Assembly (NCBI GenBank): GCA_027083715.1
Contig: JALWNR010000857.1
Coordinates: 1-8,762 of the forward strand
DNA: 8,762 nt
Origin: Bacteroidales bacterium
Lineage (GTDB): Bacteria; Bacteroidota; Bacteroidia; Bacteroidales; NBLH01
Reading direction: 5' to 3'
Part shown: piece after piece, positions 1 through 6,322 of the stretch
Layout: each line of letters starts with the position of its first letter
Position numbering within the stretch: position 1 is the first letter of the stretch
The notes under the pieces: model-generated
The model's database searches: none
Seen by the model: only the letters and a program-made list of their open reading frames with translations
What the model was told of the DNA's origin: nothing
Program-made: the position numbers and the translations under genes

Positions 1-371
1 GCAGCTTTTATCAGTTTAATCTGCTCCAATGCCTTATTGCTTCCTTGCAAAAAACGCTCAAACGAAATTGGTTTCAGCATATAATCAATCACATCCAATT
101 CGTAACCGTCTAATGCAAATTCTTTATACGCTGTGGTAAATATCACCAGCGGTTTATTTTCAAGGGTTTGCAAAAATTCAATTCCGCTCAAATCAGGCAT
201 CTGAATATCCAGAAACATCAAATCAATGTTTCCTTTTTGCAAAAACTCAATTGCTTCCAGAGCACTTTTGCAGGATTTTACCAATTCCATATACGGAATT
301 TTCACCACATAACTTTCCAGCAACCGGCGTGCAAGTTGTTCATCATCAACAATCAGACAATTAATCTTCAT
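1..371 (-). CDS. LytTR-family response regulator, receiver domain (3' part of gene outside the window)
   Basis: This is the cytoplasmic response regulator partner of the histidine kinase upstream of it. Only about 123 N-terminal residues are visible; the reading frame is open to the window edge. They form a complete receiver (REC) domain: acidic pocket D9-D10 in LIVDDE, phospho-acceptor D55 in FLDIQMPDLSG, the conserved T79/T80 in FTTAY, and K100 in MLKPISFERF. The stretch DVIDYMLKPISFERFLQ is characteristic of Bacteroidota regulators that end in a LytTR DNA-binding domain, so that output domain is expected beyond position 1 but is not seen. The ATG at 371-369 lies inside the last codons of the kinase gene (11-base overlap), which suggests translational coupling. 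The REC call is secure; the LytTR output is inferred from family likeness and from the LytS-type partner. Confidence 0.93.
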   Translation of the reverse strand, partial: MKINCLIVDDEQLARRLLESYVVKIPYMELVKSCKSALEAIEFLQKGNIDLMFLDIQMPDLSGIEFLQTLENKPLVIFTTAYKEFALDGYELDVIDYMLKPISFERFLQGSNKALEQIKLIKA

Positions 372-1473
372 GAAGTTCAAGCTTTAAATAAACAGAAAAT
401 TCCTTTTCCTCTTTGTTTATATCCAATTGATATTTTTTAGGATAAATCAGTTCCAGTCTTCGTTTTACATTGTCCAAACCAATACCTCCCTGCCTATCTT
501 TTGCAGGCAGAACATCAGGAATGCTGTTTTGTAAGTCAAAAATAAAGATTTTTCCTTCAAGTTTAATTTTTAAATCAATCCAACCGTTTTTTAAATCTTC
601 AATTTTACTGTGTTTGAAACTGTTTTCGATAAACGAAATTAACAACATCGGAGCAATTTTCAAATTACTATCCACATCCGGAAGTTCATAACTGACATTG
701 GAAATTTCATCATCTTTTAATAATTGGAGTGCAATATAGCTTTTTATGTAACTAATTTCGTGTTTCAGACTGACAAATTCTTCATTGCAGTCATAAATCA
801 CATAGCGCAACATTTCAGATAAACGATGAATGGCATCCGGTGCCCGCGGCGATTTCATCTGCGCCAGTGCATAAATATTATTCAAGGTATTAAATAAAAA
901 ATGCGGGTTAATCTGCCATTTCAAAATTTTCGATTCGGCTTCGAGCATCTGATTTTTTAATAAAATAGCTTCTTTATCCCTGTTTCTTTTTAAAATTTGA
1001 TTTCGATACAAGCTGCTAATCAGCAAAATTATAATTACAGAGCCTCCGTTAGCAAAAAATCTCATCCCGAGAAAGCGGCGTTCCGGACTAACATCATGCG
1101 TTTGTTTCCAATCCAGTACCTGTTGCTTTAAATCCGGCGGTAGGTCTTCAATGCCTTTCAAAAAAAACTGATTTCCAACCACATCGATAAAATAAAAATC
1201 ATCTATTATTTTAAAAGTAAAAACTATCAGCACCACAAGGTTTATTACTATCAAATAATAAAATACCTTCCATTTCTTCTCCAAAACATAAGGCAACAAT
1301 ACAAAAAGATTAAGATAAAAAATACCCGCATGGAAGAAAATTAACAGCAAAGCACGCTTTAACGCAGCAGGAAATCCAAGTAAATCAGTAAAAAACCAAA
1401 CAGAAATAAAATAATAACTTAACCAAATAATTAAATGGACAAACCATTTTTTTTGAAAAAGATTTATATTCAT
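361..1473 (-). CDS. LytS-type sensor histidine kinase (His_kinase family, PF06580-like)
   Basis: Inner-membrane sensor kinase expected to autophosphorylate and pass phosphate to the overlapping response regulator. Numbering is from the ATG at 1473. Four hydrophobic segments lie near residues 10-28, 40-64, 69-91 and 140-157. A region of about 48 residues between segments 3 and 4 (DDFYFIDVVGNQ... to RRFLGMRF) is the only sizeable non-membrane sensor portion. A short charged, coiled-coil-like helix (158-185) leads to the H-box KWQINPHFLFNTLNNIYAL with phospho-accepting H191. The ATPase part follows, with the N-box LLISFIENSFKHS (N284) and the G-box GGIGLDNVKRRLELIYP (329-345). Length is normal for the family. 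A TTG codon directly precedes the ATG; the ATG is the likelier start. No Shine-Dalgarno is visible, as is usual in Bacteroidota. It is divergent from the lipoprotein and receptor genes, which are its probable regulatory targets. The signal sensed is unknown. Confidence 0.94.
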   Translation of the reverse strand: MNINLFQKKWFVHLIIWLSYYFISVWFFTDLLGFPAALKRALLLIFFHAGIFYLNLFVLLPYVLEKKWKVFYYLIVINLVVLIVFTFKIIDDFYFIDVVGNQFFLKGIEDLPPDLKQQVLDWKQTHDVSPERRFLGMRFFANGGSVIIILLISSLYRNQILKRNRDKEAILLKNQMLEAESKILKWQINPHFLFNTLNNIYALAQMKSPRAPDAIHRLSEMLRYVIYDCNEEFVSLKHEISYIKSYIALQLLKDDEISNVSYELPDVDSNLKIAPMLLISFIENSFKHSKIEDLKNGWIDLKIKLEGKIFIFDLQNSIPDVLPAKDRQGGIGLDNVKRRLELIYPKKYQLDINKEEKEFSVYLKLELHED

Positions 1474-1540
1474 CAATACAGAGTTTAGGCAATAATATAA
1501 AAACTAAAAATACCCTCTTTTTTTCTTGTAAAAAAATAAA

Positions 1541-1581
1541 TTCAACCAATGCCCGATATTTTTCAATAAAGTTTCAACATA
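1541..1581 (-). promoter_or_regulatory. Mirror-oriented half-sites facing the kinase gene
   Basis: Three TTCAA-cored 9-mers lie here. Read on the minus strand they are TTGGTTGAA (1549-1541), TTTATTGAA (1570-1562) and TATGTTGAA (1581-1573). The first two are separated by 12 bases, the same spacing as the plus-strand pair at 1597-1626, and the 1541 copy is an exact inverted copy of the 1597 copy. I read them as possible sites for autoregulation of the kinase-regulator operon. They are weaker than the plus-strand pair, because one copy has ATT in place of the GTT core, and I see no convincing -7 box between them and the kinase start. Confidence 0.35.
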
Positions 1582-1596
1582 AGTTAAGGGCAAATT

Positions 1597-1626
1597 TTGG
1601 TTGAAGTTTTTACTCTGTTTGTTGAA
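1597..1626 (+). promoter_or_regulatory. Candidate LytTR-type operator (direct repeat, 12-base spacer)
   Basis: TTGGTTGAA (1597-1605) and TTTGTTGAA (1618-1626) match at 8 of 9 positions and are separated by exactly 12 bases. With a 21-base offset the match extends rightwards through TTTTAC, giving 15 of 19 identical positions. Known LytTR regulators such as AgrA bind 9-base direct repeats with a GTT core and 12-13-base spacing; both copies here have GTTGA at the core. The site ends about 28 bases before the TACATTTG box, where an activator would sit, and lies next to a LytS-type kinase and its regulator. A further partial copy, ATTGAA, is at 1638-1643. The role is inferred; the repeat itself is directly visible. 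Confidence 0.5.
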
Positions 1627-1654
1627 AATTTTACACGATTGAAATGCGAACAAC

Positions 1655-1662
1655 TACATTTG
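1655..1662 (+). promoter_or_regulatory. Bacteroidota -7 promoter box upstream of the lipoprotein gene
   Basis: TACATTTG fits the TAnnTTTG -7 consensus of Bacteroidota sigma-ABfr promoters exactly. It would place the transcript start near 1669, leaving a leader of roughly 17 bases before the ATG at 1686. No TTG lies at the usual -33 spacing: the nearest copies, at 1639 and 1622, give spacers of 13 and 30. A missing -33 element fits a promoter that depends on an activator bound at the repeats just upstream, but this is inference. Confidence 0.5.
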
Positions 1663-1685
1663 CTCAAAGTCTAAATAATTAAATT

Positions 1686-2552
1686 ATGTTTACACAAAAA
1701 TCAAAAATCCGATTATCTGTAATTTTTACGGCAGCCCTTTTATTTTTTTTACTGCCTTCATGTAAAACACAAAGTGTTTATACGATAAACAGAGTTGAGC
1801 AAGCCGGGGATTTAAACCAAACCACCTCAAAAAGCATAGAGGATATGCATTACAGTAAAGATGCGAGAATGCTGTATAGTGTTTATAACGATGATCAAAA
1901 TCTTTATGTAGTAATGAGTGTTACGGATAAAACCGTACAAAAGAAAATTTTAATGGCGGGACTTACCTTTTGGATGGATACAATTGCCAAAAAGAAAGAA
2001 CAATTAGGTATTACTTTTCCGCGAGCGGGCAGTATGAAAAATTCTTTTTCAAAAATGAATAAAGAACAAATGATGCAGCAAATGCAAAATGGAGGAATGC
2101 AACAATCAATGAACTATGCCGAATTAAATCAGAAATTTTCGAGCAGTTTGAACGATATGGAAATTGTAGGCTTTAATAATAAAAAAGAGCCGGAAATTGT
2201 ATTCAATCAAAATGTGAATGGAATAAATGCCTCTATACAGTTTGACGAAGAAGGCACGCTGCATTATCAGGCAAGTATCCCTTTAAAATTTATTTTCAGC
2301 AATCCGGCAGAATATTTAAACAATCCAAACAAAGTATTTAGTTTTGGTTTTAAAACCGGCGCTGTAGATATGCCTTCAATGCCCTCAGGTGGACGACCCG
2401 GCGGAGGAATGGCTGGCGGAGGAATGGCAAGTGGCGGGATGCGTGGCGGAGCAATGCCGGGAGGAGGCAGACCGGGAGGTATGTCCGGTATGCAAGAACT
2501 GTCAAAAACGAGTAAGTTTTGGGTCAAGGAAGCACATCTTTCAGGTAAGTAA
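1686..2552 (+). CDS. Met/Gly-rich envelope lipoprotein with CBM9/DOMON-like N-terminal part
   Basis: No characterised homologue is recognised. A lipoprotein signal peptide is clear: basic residues K5-R9, a hydrophobic core 11-23, and lipobox L-P-S-C with the lipidated cysteine at C26. Residues about 50-225 contain the pattern YNDDQNLYVVMSVTDK...GLTFWMD...KKKEQLGITFP, which resembles uncharacterised Bacteroidota proteins with a CBM9/DOMON-like beta-sandwich; this rests on memory, not a search. The protein is rich in methionine (22 of 288), with one cluster at 117-142 (M117, 124, 129, 130, 133, 138, 142) and a C-terminal Gly-Met repeat at 234-269. The final segment, KTSKFWVKEAHLSGK, returns to ordinary composition. 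The ATG at 1686 is the only sensible start, because TAA lies in frame two codons upstream. It is probably first in an operon with the receptor gene 166 bases downstream. Ligand binding, possibly metal through Met, is speculation. Confidence 0.85.
   Translation: MFTQKSKIRLSVIFTAALLFFLLPSCKTQSVYTINRVEQAGDLNQTTSKSIEDMHYSKDARMLYSVYNDDQNLYVVMSVTDKTVQKKILMAGLTFWMDTIAKKKEQLGITFPRAGSMKNSFSKMNKEQMMQQMQNGGMQQSMNYAELNQKFSSSLNDMEIVGFNNKKEPEIVFNQNVNGINASIQFDEEGTLHYQASIPLKFIFSNPAEYLNNPNKVFSFGFKTGAVDMPSMPSGGRPGGGMAGGGMASGGMRGGAMPGGGRPGGMSGMQELSKTSKFWVKEAHLSGK
2385..2474 (+). repeat. Degenerate 15-base tandem repeat encoding GGGMA-type pentapeptides
   Basis: Six 15-base units lie in frame within the lipoprotein gene, encoding SGGRP, GGGMA, GGGMA, SGGMR, GGAMP and GGGRP (residues 234-263). 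The second and third units (2400-2414 and 2415-2429) differ at a single base. Arginine-proline units bracket four methionine units, which place Met at 242, 247, 252 and 257. The array is markedly more G-rich than the surrounding gene. Since 15 is a multiple of three, slippage would change copy number without breaking the frame. Confidence 0.85.
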
Positions 2553-2619
2553 ATCTCCGAAAATCCGGTTAAATATGATTAATCCGACCGATATTAATCA
2601 CGATGTGTCTGATTTATAG

Positions 2620-2672
2620 TTAGTTGATTGTGTAGTTGGCTAATAGCTGATTTCTAATTATTCAATAACTAA
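2620..2672. repeat. Imperfect inverted repeat in the lipoprotein-receptor gap
   Basis: TTAGTTGATTG (2620-2630) is complementary to CAATAACTAA (2663-2672) except for one bulged base. TAGTTG occurs twice in the left part (2621-2626 and 2632-2637). The 166-base gap (2553-2718) shows no clear terminator and no good TAnnTTTG box, so the receptor may be transcribed from the promoter before the lipoprotein gene. AT-rich TAGTTG-type filler is common between Bacteroidota genes, so function is doubtful. Confidence 0.25.
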
Positions 2673-2718
2673 ATTAGGTTCTTGCCGTTTTTAAACATTT
2701 TAATTAAAACTTTTTTAA

Positions 2719-5394
2719 GTGAAAAAATACACCATTTTACTGATATTTATATCGATTAATTTTGCACAACATGTTTTTGCACAAGAAACCGAAGAAATAC
2801 TGGTTACAAAAAATTATTTCGGGAAAACATTAAAAAACATCATTGATGATTTGGTAAGAACTTACAATATTGATATTGATTACCGCAAGGAAGATTTGCC
2901 TGGAGGAATAGTGCCCGGAAAATCGTTCAGGGAAGAACCGCTTGATGCCGTATTGCAAAGGTTGTTGAAAGGAAAAGATTTGCACTATAAAATTGTGGAT
3001 AATCAGGTAGTTATCCGAAAATCGGACGAGCAAATAAAGCTTGAACAAAAAAAGTATGAGCGGAAGCAAAACTTCACTCTTTCGGGCATAATCAAAGATA
3101 AATCATCGGGCGAAGCATTGCCTTATGCTCAAATTATGGTAAAAAATACCACCAACGGAACTGCATCAAATGTGGATGGATATTTTACATTGTTCAATGT
3201 TCCTTCGGATACATCAGTTTTATTAGTCAGATATACAGGCTACAAAACAAAACAGTTTTTTTTAAGTCCCAAAATTGTCAGTAGTGATGTTTTAGTGGAA
3301 TTAATTCCCGAAAACAATCTAATTGATGAAGTGGTGGTAACTGCCGAAAGCGAAGAACTCATGAAGGTTTATAAAGACGTGAGTGTGGTATCCATGTCGC
3401 CCAAACAAATAAAAACATTGCCCGGCGTGGGCGGACAAGATTTATTTCGTTCTTTTCAGTTATTGCCCGGCGTAAGTGCCAGCAACGAGTCGTCGTCAGG
3501 CTTGTATGTACGTGGCGGAACACCAGATCAAAACCTTGTTTTGTACGATGGATTTACGGTTTATCATGTGGATCATCTTTTCGGAATGTTCAGTGCTTTT
3601 AATCCTAATGCGGTGAAAGACGTAAAACTTTACAAAGGTGGATTTGAAGCAAAATACGGTGGACGGCTTTCAAGTGTAATGGAAATTACCGGAAAAGACG
3701 GCAATGAAAATAATTTTAACATGGGTGCCGGCATCAGCTTTTTAAATATTGATGGTTTTACAGAAATTCCCTTAGGAAAAAATGGTACCTTTTTATTTAC
3801 CGGAAGGCGTTCATTTCAGAGTTTTTTGTACGATGATATTTTTGATAGTTTTAACAGCGATGAAACCACTACCGAAATGCCTGCAAGTTCGCCCATGGGA
3901 AAAGGAGGTGGGCGCTTTATGGCGAACAATGAACCCAGCTCGTTTTTTTACGATTTGAATGCAAAAATCACCTTTAAATTTGATAAAGATATTTTTTCAT
4001 TAAGTTTTTACAACGGACAGGATAATCTTGACAATTCAAGCGTTACAAACATTTCCCGAATGGGCATGAGCATGAACGGAGGCAAAACCGACCTTACCGA
4101 ATGGGGAAACTGGGGAACAAGCCTGAAATGGTCAAGGCATTGGAACAAAAAGTTTTACAGTAATACACTTATTTCATACTCAAAATATTACAGCAATAGA
4201 GATATGATGCGCAACAATACGGTTTATCGAGATGGTGAAACTATTGAAGTAAATCGTGGAATTATCGAAGACAATCAATTGCAGGATTTTACTTTTAAAA
4301 TGGATAATGAATGGAAAATTGCACAAAACAATCAAATTGAGTTTGGCGTACAGGCTAGTTATTATGATATTGATTATCTGTTTACACAAAACGATACAAG
4401 CATAATTCAGGACAGGCATGATATAGCAAGCCTTAGCGCGATATATTTGCAAGACAATATCCGTTTTTTCGACAAACTTACTTTTATTCCGGGTATAAGG
4501 GCTTCATATTATGATGTAACCAATCAAATTTACATAGAACCACGTGCCTCATTGAATTATGATTTAACAAAAGAAATTAAATTTAAAGCAGCATGGGGGC
4601 AATATTATCAGTTTGCCAAACGAATTATCCGCGATGATATGGAATCGGGTAGTCGGGATTTTTGGACTTTGGGTAATGATGAGGACATTCCTATAAGTTT
4701 TTCCACTCATTATATTGCCGGCATTAGTTATGAAAACCGCAATTATCTGTTCAGCGCAGAGGCATACTATAAAGACCTGCAAGGATTATCAGAATATTCA
4801 TTGCTTTATGCTCCGACATTTCAGCAACAGCAAATTGATTATAACGAGTTTTTTTATGAAGGCACTGGTGTTGCCCAAGGTATTGAATTTCTGGCTCAAA
4901 AAAAATATGGTAAATACAACGGTTGGGTAAGTTACACACTGGGCGAAGTAATGTATAATTTCCCGATTTACGGAACTGAGGATTTTCCTGCAAATCATGA
5001 TGTTACACATGAATTTAAAATCGTGAATATGTATAAATGGAAAAAATGGATATTTTCCGCTACCTGGATTTACGGAACAGGAAAGCCTTATACGGCTCCC
5101 ACAGGCGCGTATGACCTAACCATGGCTGACGGATCCGTAAGCAGTTTTATCACCATAGGTGATAAGAATACTTTTCGCCTGCCTGATTATCATCGTTTGG
5201 ATATTGCAGCTACAATGGAGTTTGGCATGGGCGAGCATGGAATTGGAAGTTTAGGTTTTTCGATATTCAATTTATACAACAGAACCAACACATGGTACAA
5301 AACTTTTGAATTAGTTGAAGGAGATTTAATTGAAACCAACGTAAACTTATTGGGCATTACACCCAACATTACTTTTTCATTCAGGTTAAGATAA
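2719..5394 (+). CDS. TonB-dependent outer-membrane receptor with STN and carboxypeptidase-regulatory-like domains
   Basis: Outer-membrane beta-barrel receptor that should take up an unknown ligand using TonB/ExbBD energy. The start is GTG: TAA lies immediately upstream in frame, and the signal peptide begins at once (hydrophobic core 5-17, likely cleavage after VFA at 21). Domains in order are STN (about 26-101, ending YKIVDNQVVIRK); a CarboxypepD_reg-like beta-sandwich (about 119-196, LSGIIKDKSSGEALPYAQIMVKN); a possible TonB box, LIDEVVVTAE (201-210); the plug (about 215-326, with LPGV, LYVRGGTPDQNLVLYDG and KLYKGGFEAKYGGRLSSV); then the barrel to the terminal NITFSFRLR. Its 891 residues are ordinary for the family. 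Methionine-rich segments lie at 387-401, 448-452 and 496-497, probably in surface loops. No FecI/FecR-type sigma/anti-sigma pair is nearby although STN is present. The DUF4249 gene follows after 11 bases, so the two are surely co-transcribed. The substrate cannot be read from the sequence. Confidence 0.95.
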   Translation: MKKYTILLIFISINFAQHVFAQETEEILVTKNYFGKTLKNIIDDLVRTYNIDIDYRKEDLPGGIVPGKSFREEPLDAVLQRLLKGKDLHYKIVDNQVVIRKSDEQIKLEQKKYERKQNFTLSGIIKDKSSGEALPYAQIMVKNTTNGTASNVDGYFTLFNVPSDTSVLLVRYTGYKTKQFFLSPKIVSSDVLVELIPENNLIDEVVVTAESEELMKVYKDVSVVSMSPKQIKTLPGVGGQDLFRSFQLLPGVSASNESSSGLYVRGGTPDQNLVLYDGFTVYHVDHLFGMFSAFNPNAVKDVKLYKGGFEAKYGGRLSSVMEITGKDGNENNFNMGAGISFLNIDGFTEIPLGKNGTFLFTGRRSFQSFLYDDIFDSFNSDETTTEMPASSPMGKGGGRFMANNEPSSFFYDLNAKITFKFDKDIFSLSFYNGQDNLDNSSVTNISRMGMSMNGGKTDLTEWGNWGTSLKWSRHWNKKFYSNTLISYSKYYSNRDMMRNNTVYRDGETIEVNRGIIEDNQLQDFTFKMDNEWKIAQNNQIEFGVQASYYDIDYLFTQNDTSIIQDRHDIASLSAIYLQDNIRFFDKLTFIPGIRASYYDVTNQIYIEPRASLNYDLTKEIKFKAAWGQYYQFAKRIIRDDMESGSRDFWTLGNDEDIPISFSTHYIAGISYENRNYLFSAEAYYKDLQGLSEYSLLYAPTFQQQQIDYNEFFYEGTGVAQGIEFLAQKKYGKYNGWVSYTLGEVMYNFPIYGTEDFPANHDVTHEFKIVNMYKWKKWIFSATWIYGTGKPYTAPTGAYDLTMADGSVSSFITIGDKNTFRLPDYHRLDIAATMEFGMGEHGIGSLGFSIFNLYNRTNTWYKTFELVEGDLIETNVNLLGITPNITFSFRLR

Positions 5395-5405
5395 AAAAGA
5401 AACAC

Positions 5406-6224
5406 ATGAAAAATACAATTACAAATATATTACTGATAATCACGCTTTTAAATTTTTACGCATGTGATGACAACGATTATAGCTTTACAAAAGAAGATAT
5501 CCCGATTGTTGAAGCATATCTTATTCCGGGTGAGCCAATAAATCATGTGAAATTAAGTAAATTAATTCCTTTTTTATCCGAAGATACCCTAAGTTACGCA
5601 GAACCAATCAGTAATGTAAACATTCGGATTTTTTCGGGCAACAACAGCTACGAACTTATTGAAAGCAAAGACAGCGCAGGGTGGTATTATTTTCCGGATA
5701 CAACAACGCTTGTAGCAGAAAATCAAGAATACAGTATTGAACTTAGCTATAACGAAAAAAGTGTTTCTGCAAGAACGATTACTCCTGAAAAACCGCTTAA
5801 TTTTAAGCTTTCACAAAATTTATTCTATATCCAAAGAATGGAAGAAGGTGATATGCCTACTTTTGATGTTCAAACCTGTGAAATTACATGGGATAACTCC
5901 GACGGAAGTTACTACTATTTGAACATCGAATTAATGAATACGGTTATCGATCCTGTTAATTATATGATTACCGACACCATTACTCAAACACTTACCACAC
6001 CTGTAATTTCAGATGTTTACAACATTACATCCAGAAATATGCGTTATTACGGAACCTATCGTGTAATTCTTTATAAGGTAAACGAAGAATATGCCTATTT
6101 GTATTCAACAACAAGCAGCACTTCGCAAAGTTTAACCGACCCTTATACTAATATTGAAAACGGGAAAGGTATTTTTACGGCTTTTAATACGGATACTTTG
6201 TTTTTTGAAGTGAAAGAGTATTAA
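5406..6224 (+). CDS. DUF4249 family outer-membrane lipoprotein
   Basis: Lipoprotein of the DUF4249 family, which in Bacteroidota is typically encoded directly behind a TonB-dependent receptor of this kind and is presumed to be its surface partner; its biochemical role is unknown. The signal peptide runs to the lipobox F-Y-A-C with lipidated C20. The next residues, DDND, are acidic, as in the export signal that sends Bacteroidota lipoproteins to the cell surface. The N-terminal part shows the family pattern: IPIVEAYLIPGEPINHVKLSKLIPF (about 32-56), then EPISNVNIRIFSG, then GWYYFPD...ENQEYSIELSYNEKSVSARTITPEKP (about 91-130). The remainder is beta-rich with many Tyr and Thr. At 272 residues it seems at the short end for the family. 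It lies 11 bases after the receptor stop and is apparently the last gene of the operon, since a new promoter follows. It is not a SusD protein. Confidence 0.87.
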   Translation: MKNTITNILLIITLLNFYACDDNDYSFTKEDIPIVEAYLIPGEPINHVKLSKLIPFLSEDTLSYAEPISNVNIRIFSGNNSYELIESKDSAGWYYFPDTTTLVAENQEYSIELSYNEKSVSARTITPEKPLNFKLSQNLFYIQRMEEGDMPTFDVQTCEITWDNSDGSYYYLNIELMNTVIDPVNYMITDTITQTLTTPVISDVYNITSRNMRYYGTYRVILYKVNEEYAYLYSTTSSTSQSLTDPYTNIENGKGIFTAFNTDTLFFEVKEY

Positions 6225-6256
6225 AAAACAAATAGAATTTTAATATTTAGTACCTA

Positions 6257-6289
6257 TTGTCCCTTTTTAGAAAATAAGTCTTATTTTTG
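6257..6289 (+). promoter_or_regulatory. Bacteroidota-type promoter of the ABC transporter gene
   Basis: TTG at 6257-6259 and TATTTTTG at 6282-6289 fit the -33 (TTG) and -7 (TAnnTTTG) elements, with a 22-base spacer that is within the usual range. Transcription would begin near 6296, giving a leader of about 27 bases before the ATG at 6323. This suggests that the transporter is transcribed independently of the receptor operon ending at 6224. Confidence 0.6.
6271..6287. repeat. Perfect AT-rich palindrome overlapping the -7 box
   Basis: AAAATAAG (6271-6278) and CTTATTTT (6280-6287) are perfect inverted copies around one base. The right arm covers most of the -7 element. It could be a repressor operator, or a weak AT-only hairpin ending the upstream transcript; with so few G-C pairs it would be a poor intrinsic terminator. 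Chance is possible in DNA this AT-rich. Confidence 0.35.
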
Positions 6290-6322
6290 CTGTTTATTAA
6301 ACATAAAACTTCTGAAACAGCA

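Noticed and set aside
168..440. Plus-strand 90-residue frame across the regulator-kinase junction
   Set aside because: It lies antisense to two clearly conserved coding sequences, including the receiver phospho-acceptor region.
1474..1476. TTG as the kinase start
   Set aside because: It is directly followed by an in-frame ATG, which is the more usual initiator and costs only one residue.
2267..2527. Minus-strand open frame with a Pro-rich sequence, opposite the Gly-Met tail
   Set aside because: It is the antisense of the GGN-rich tandem repeat; Pro/Ile periodicity comes straight from the repeat, and the plus-strand gene has a lipobox and family-like sequence.
5406..6224. SusD-like partner of the receptor
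   Set aside because: The protein is short, beta-rich and fits the DUF4249 pattern; SusD proteins are alpha-helical TPR proteins of about 500 residues or more.
6225..6256. Intrinsic terminator after the DUF4249 gene
   Set aside because: Only AT-rich sequence is present right after the stop; no GC stem followed by a T-run is seen. The nearby palindrome at 6271-6287 has almost no G-C pairs.
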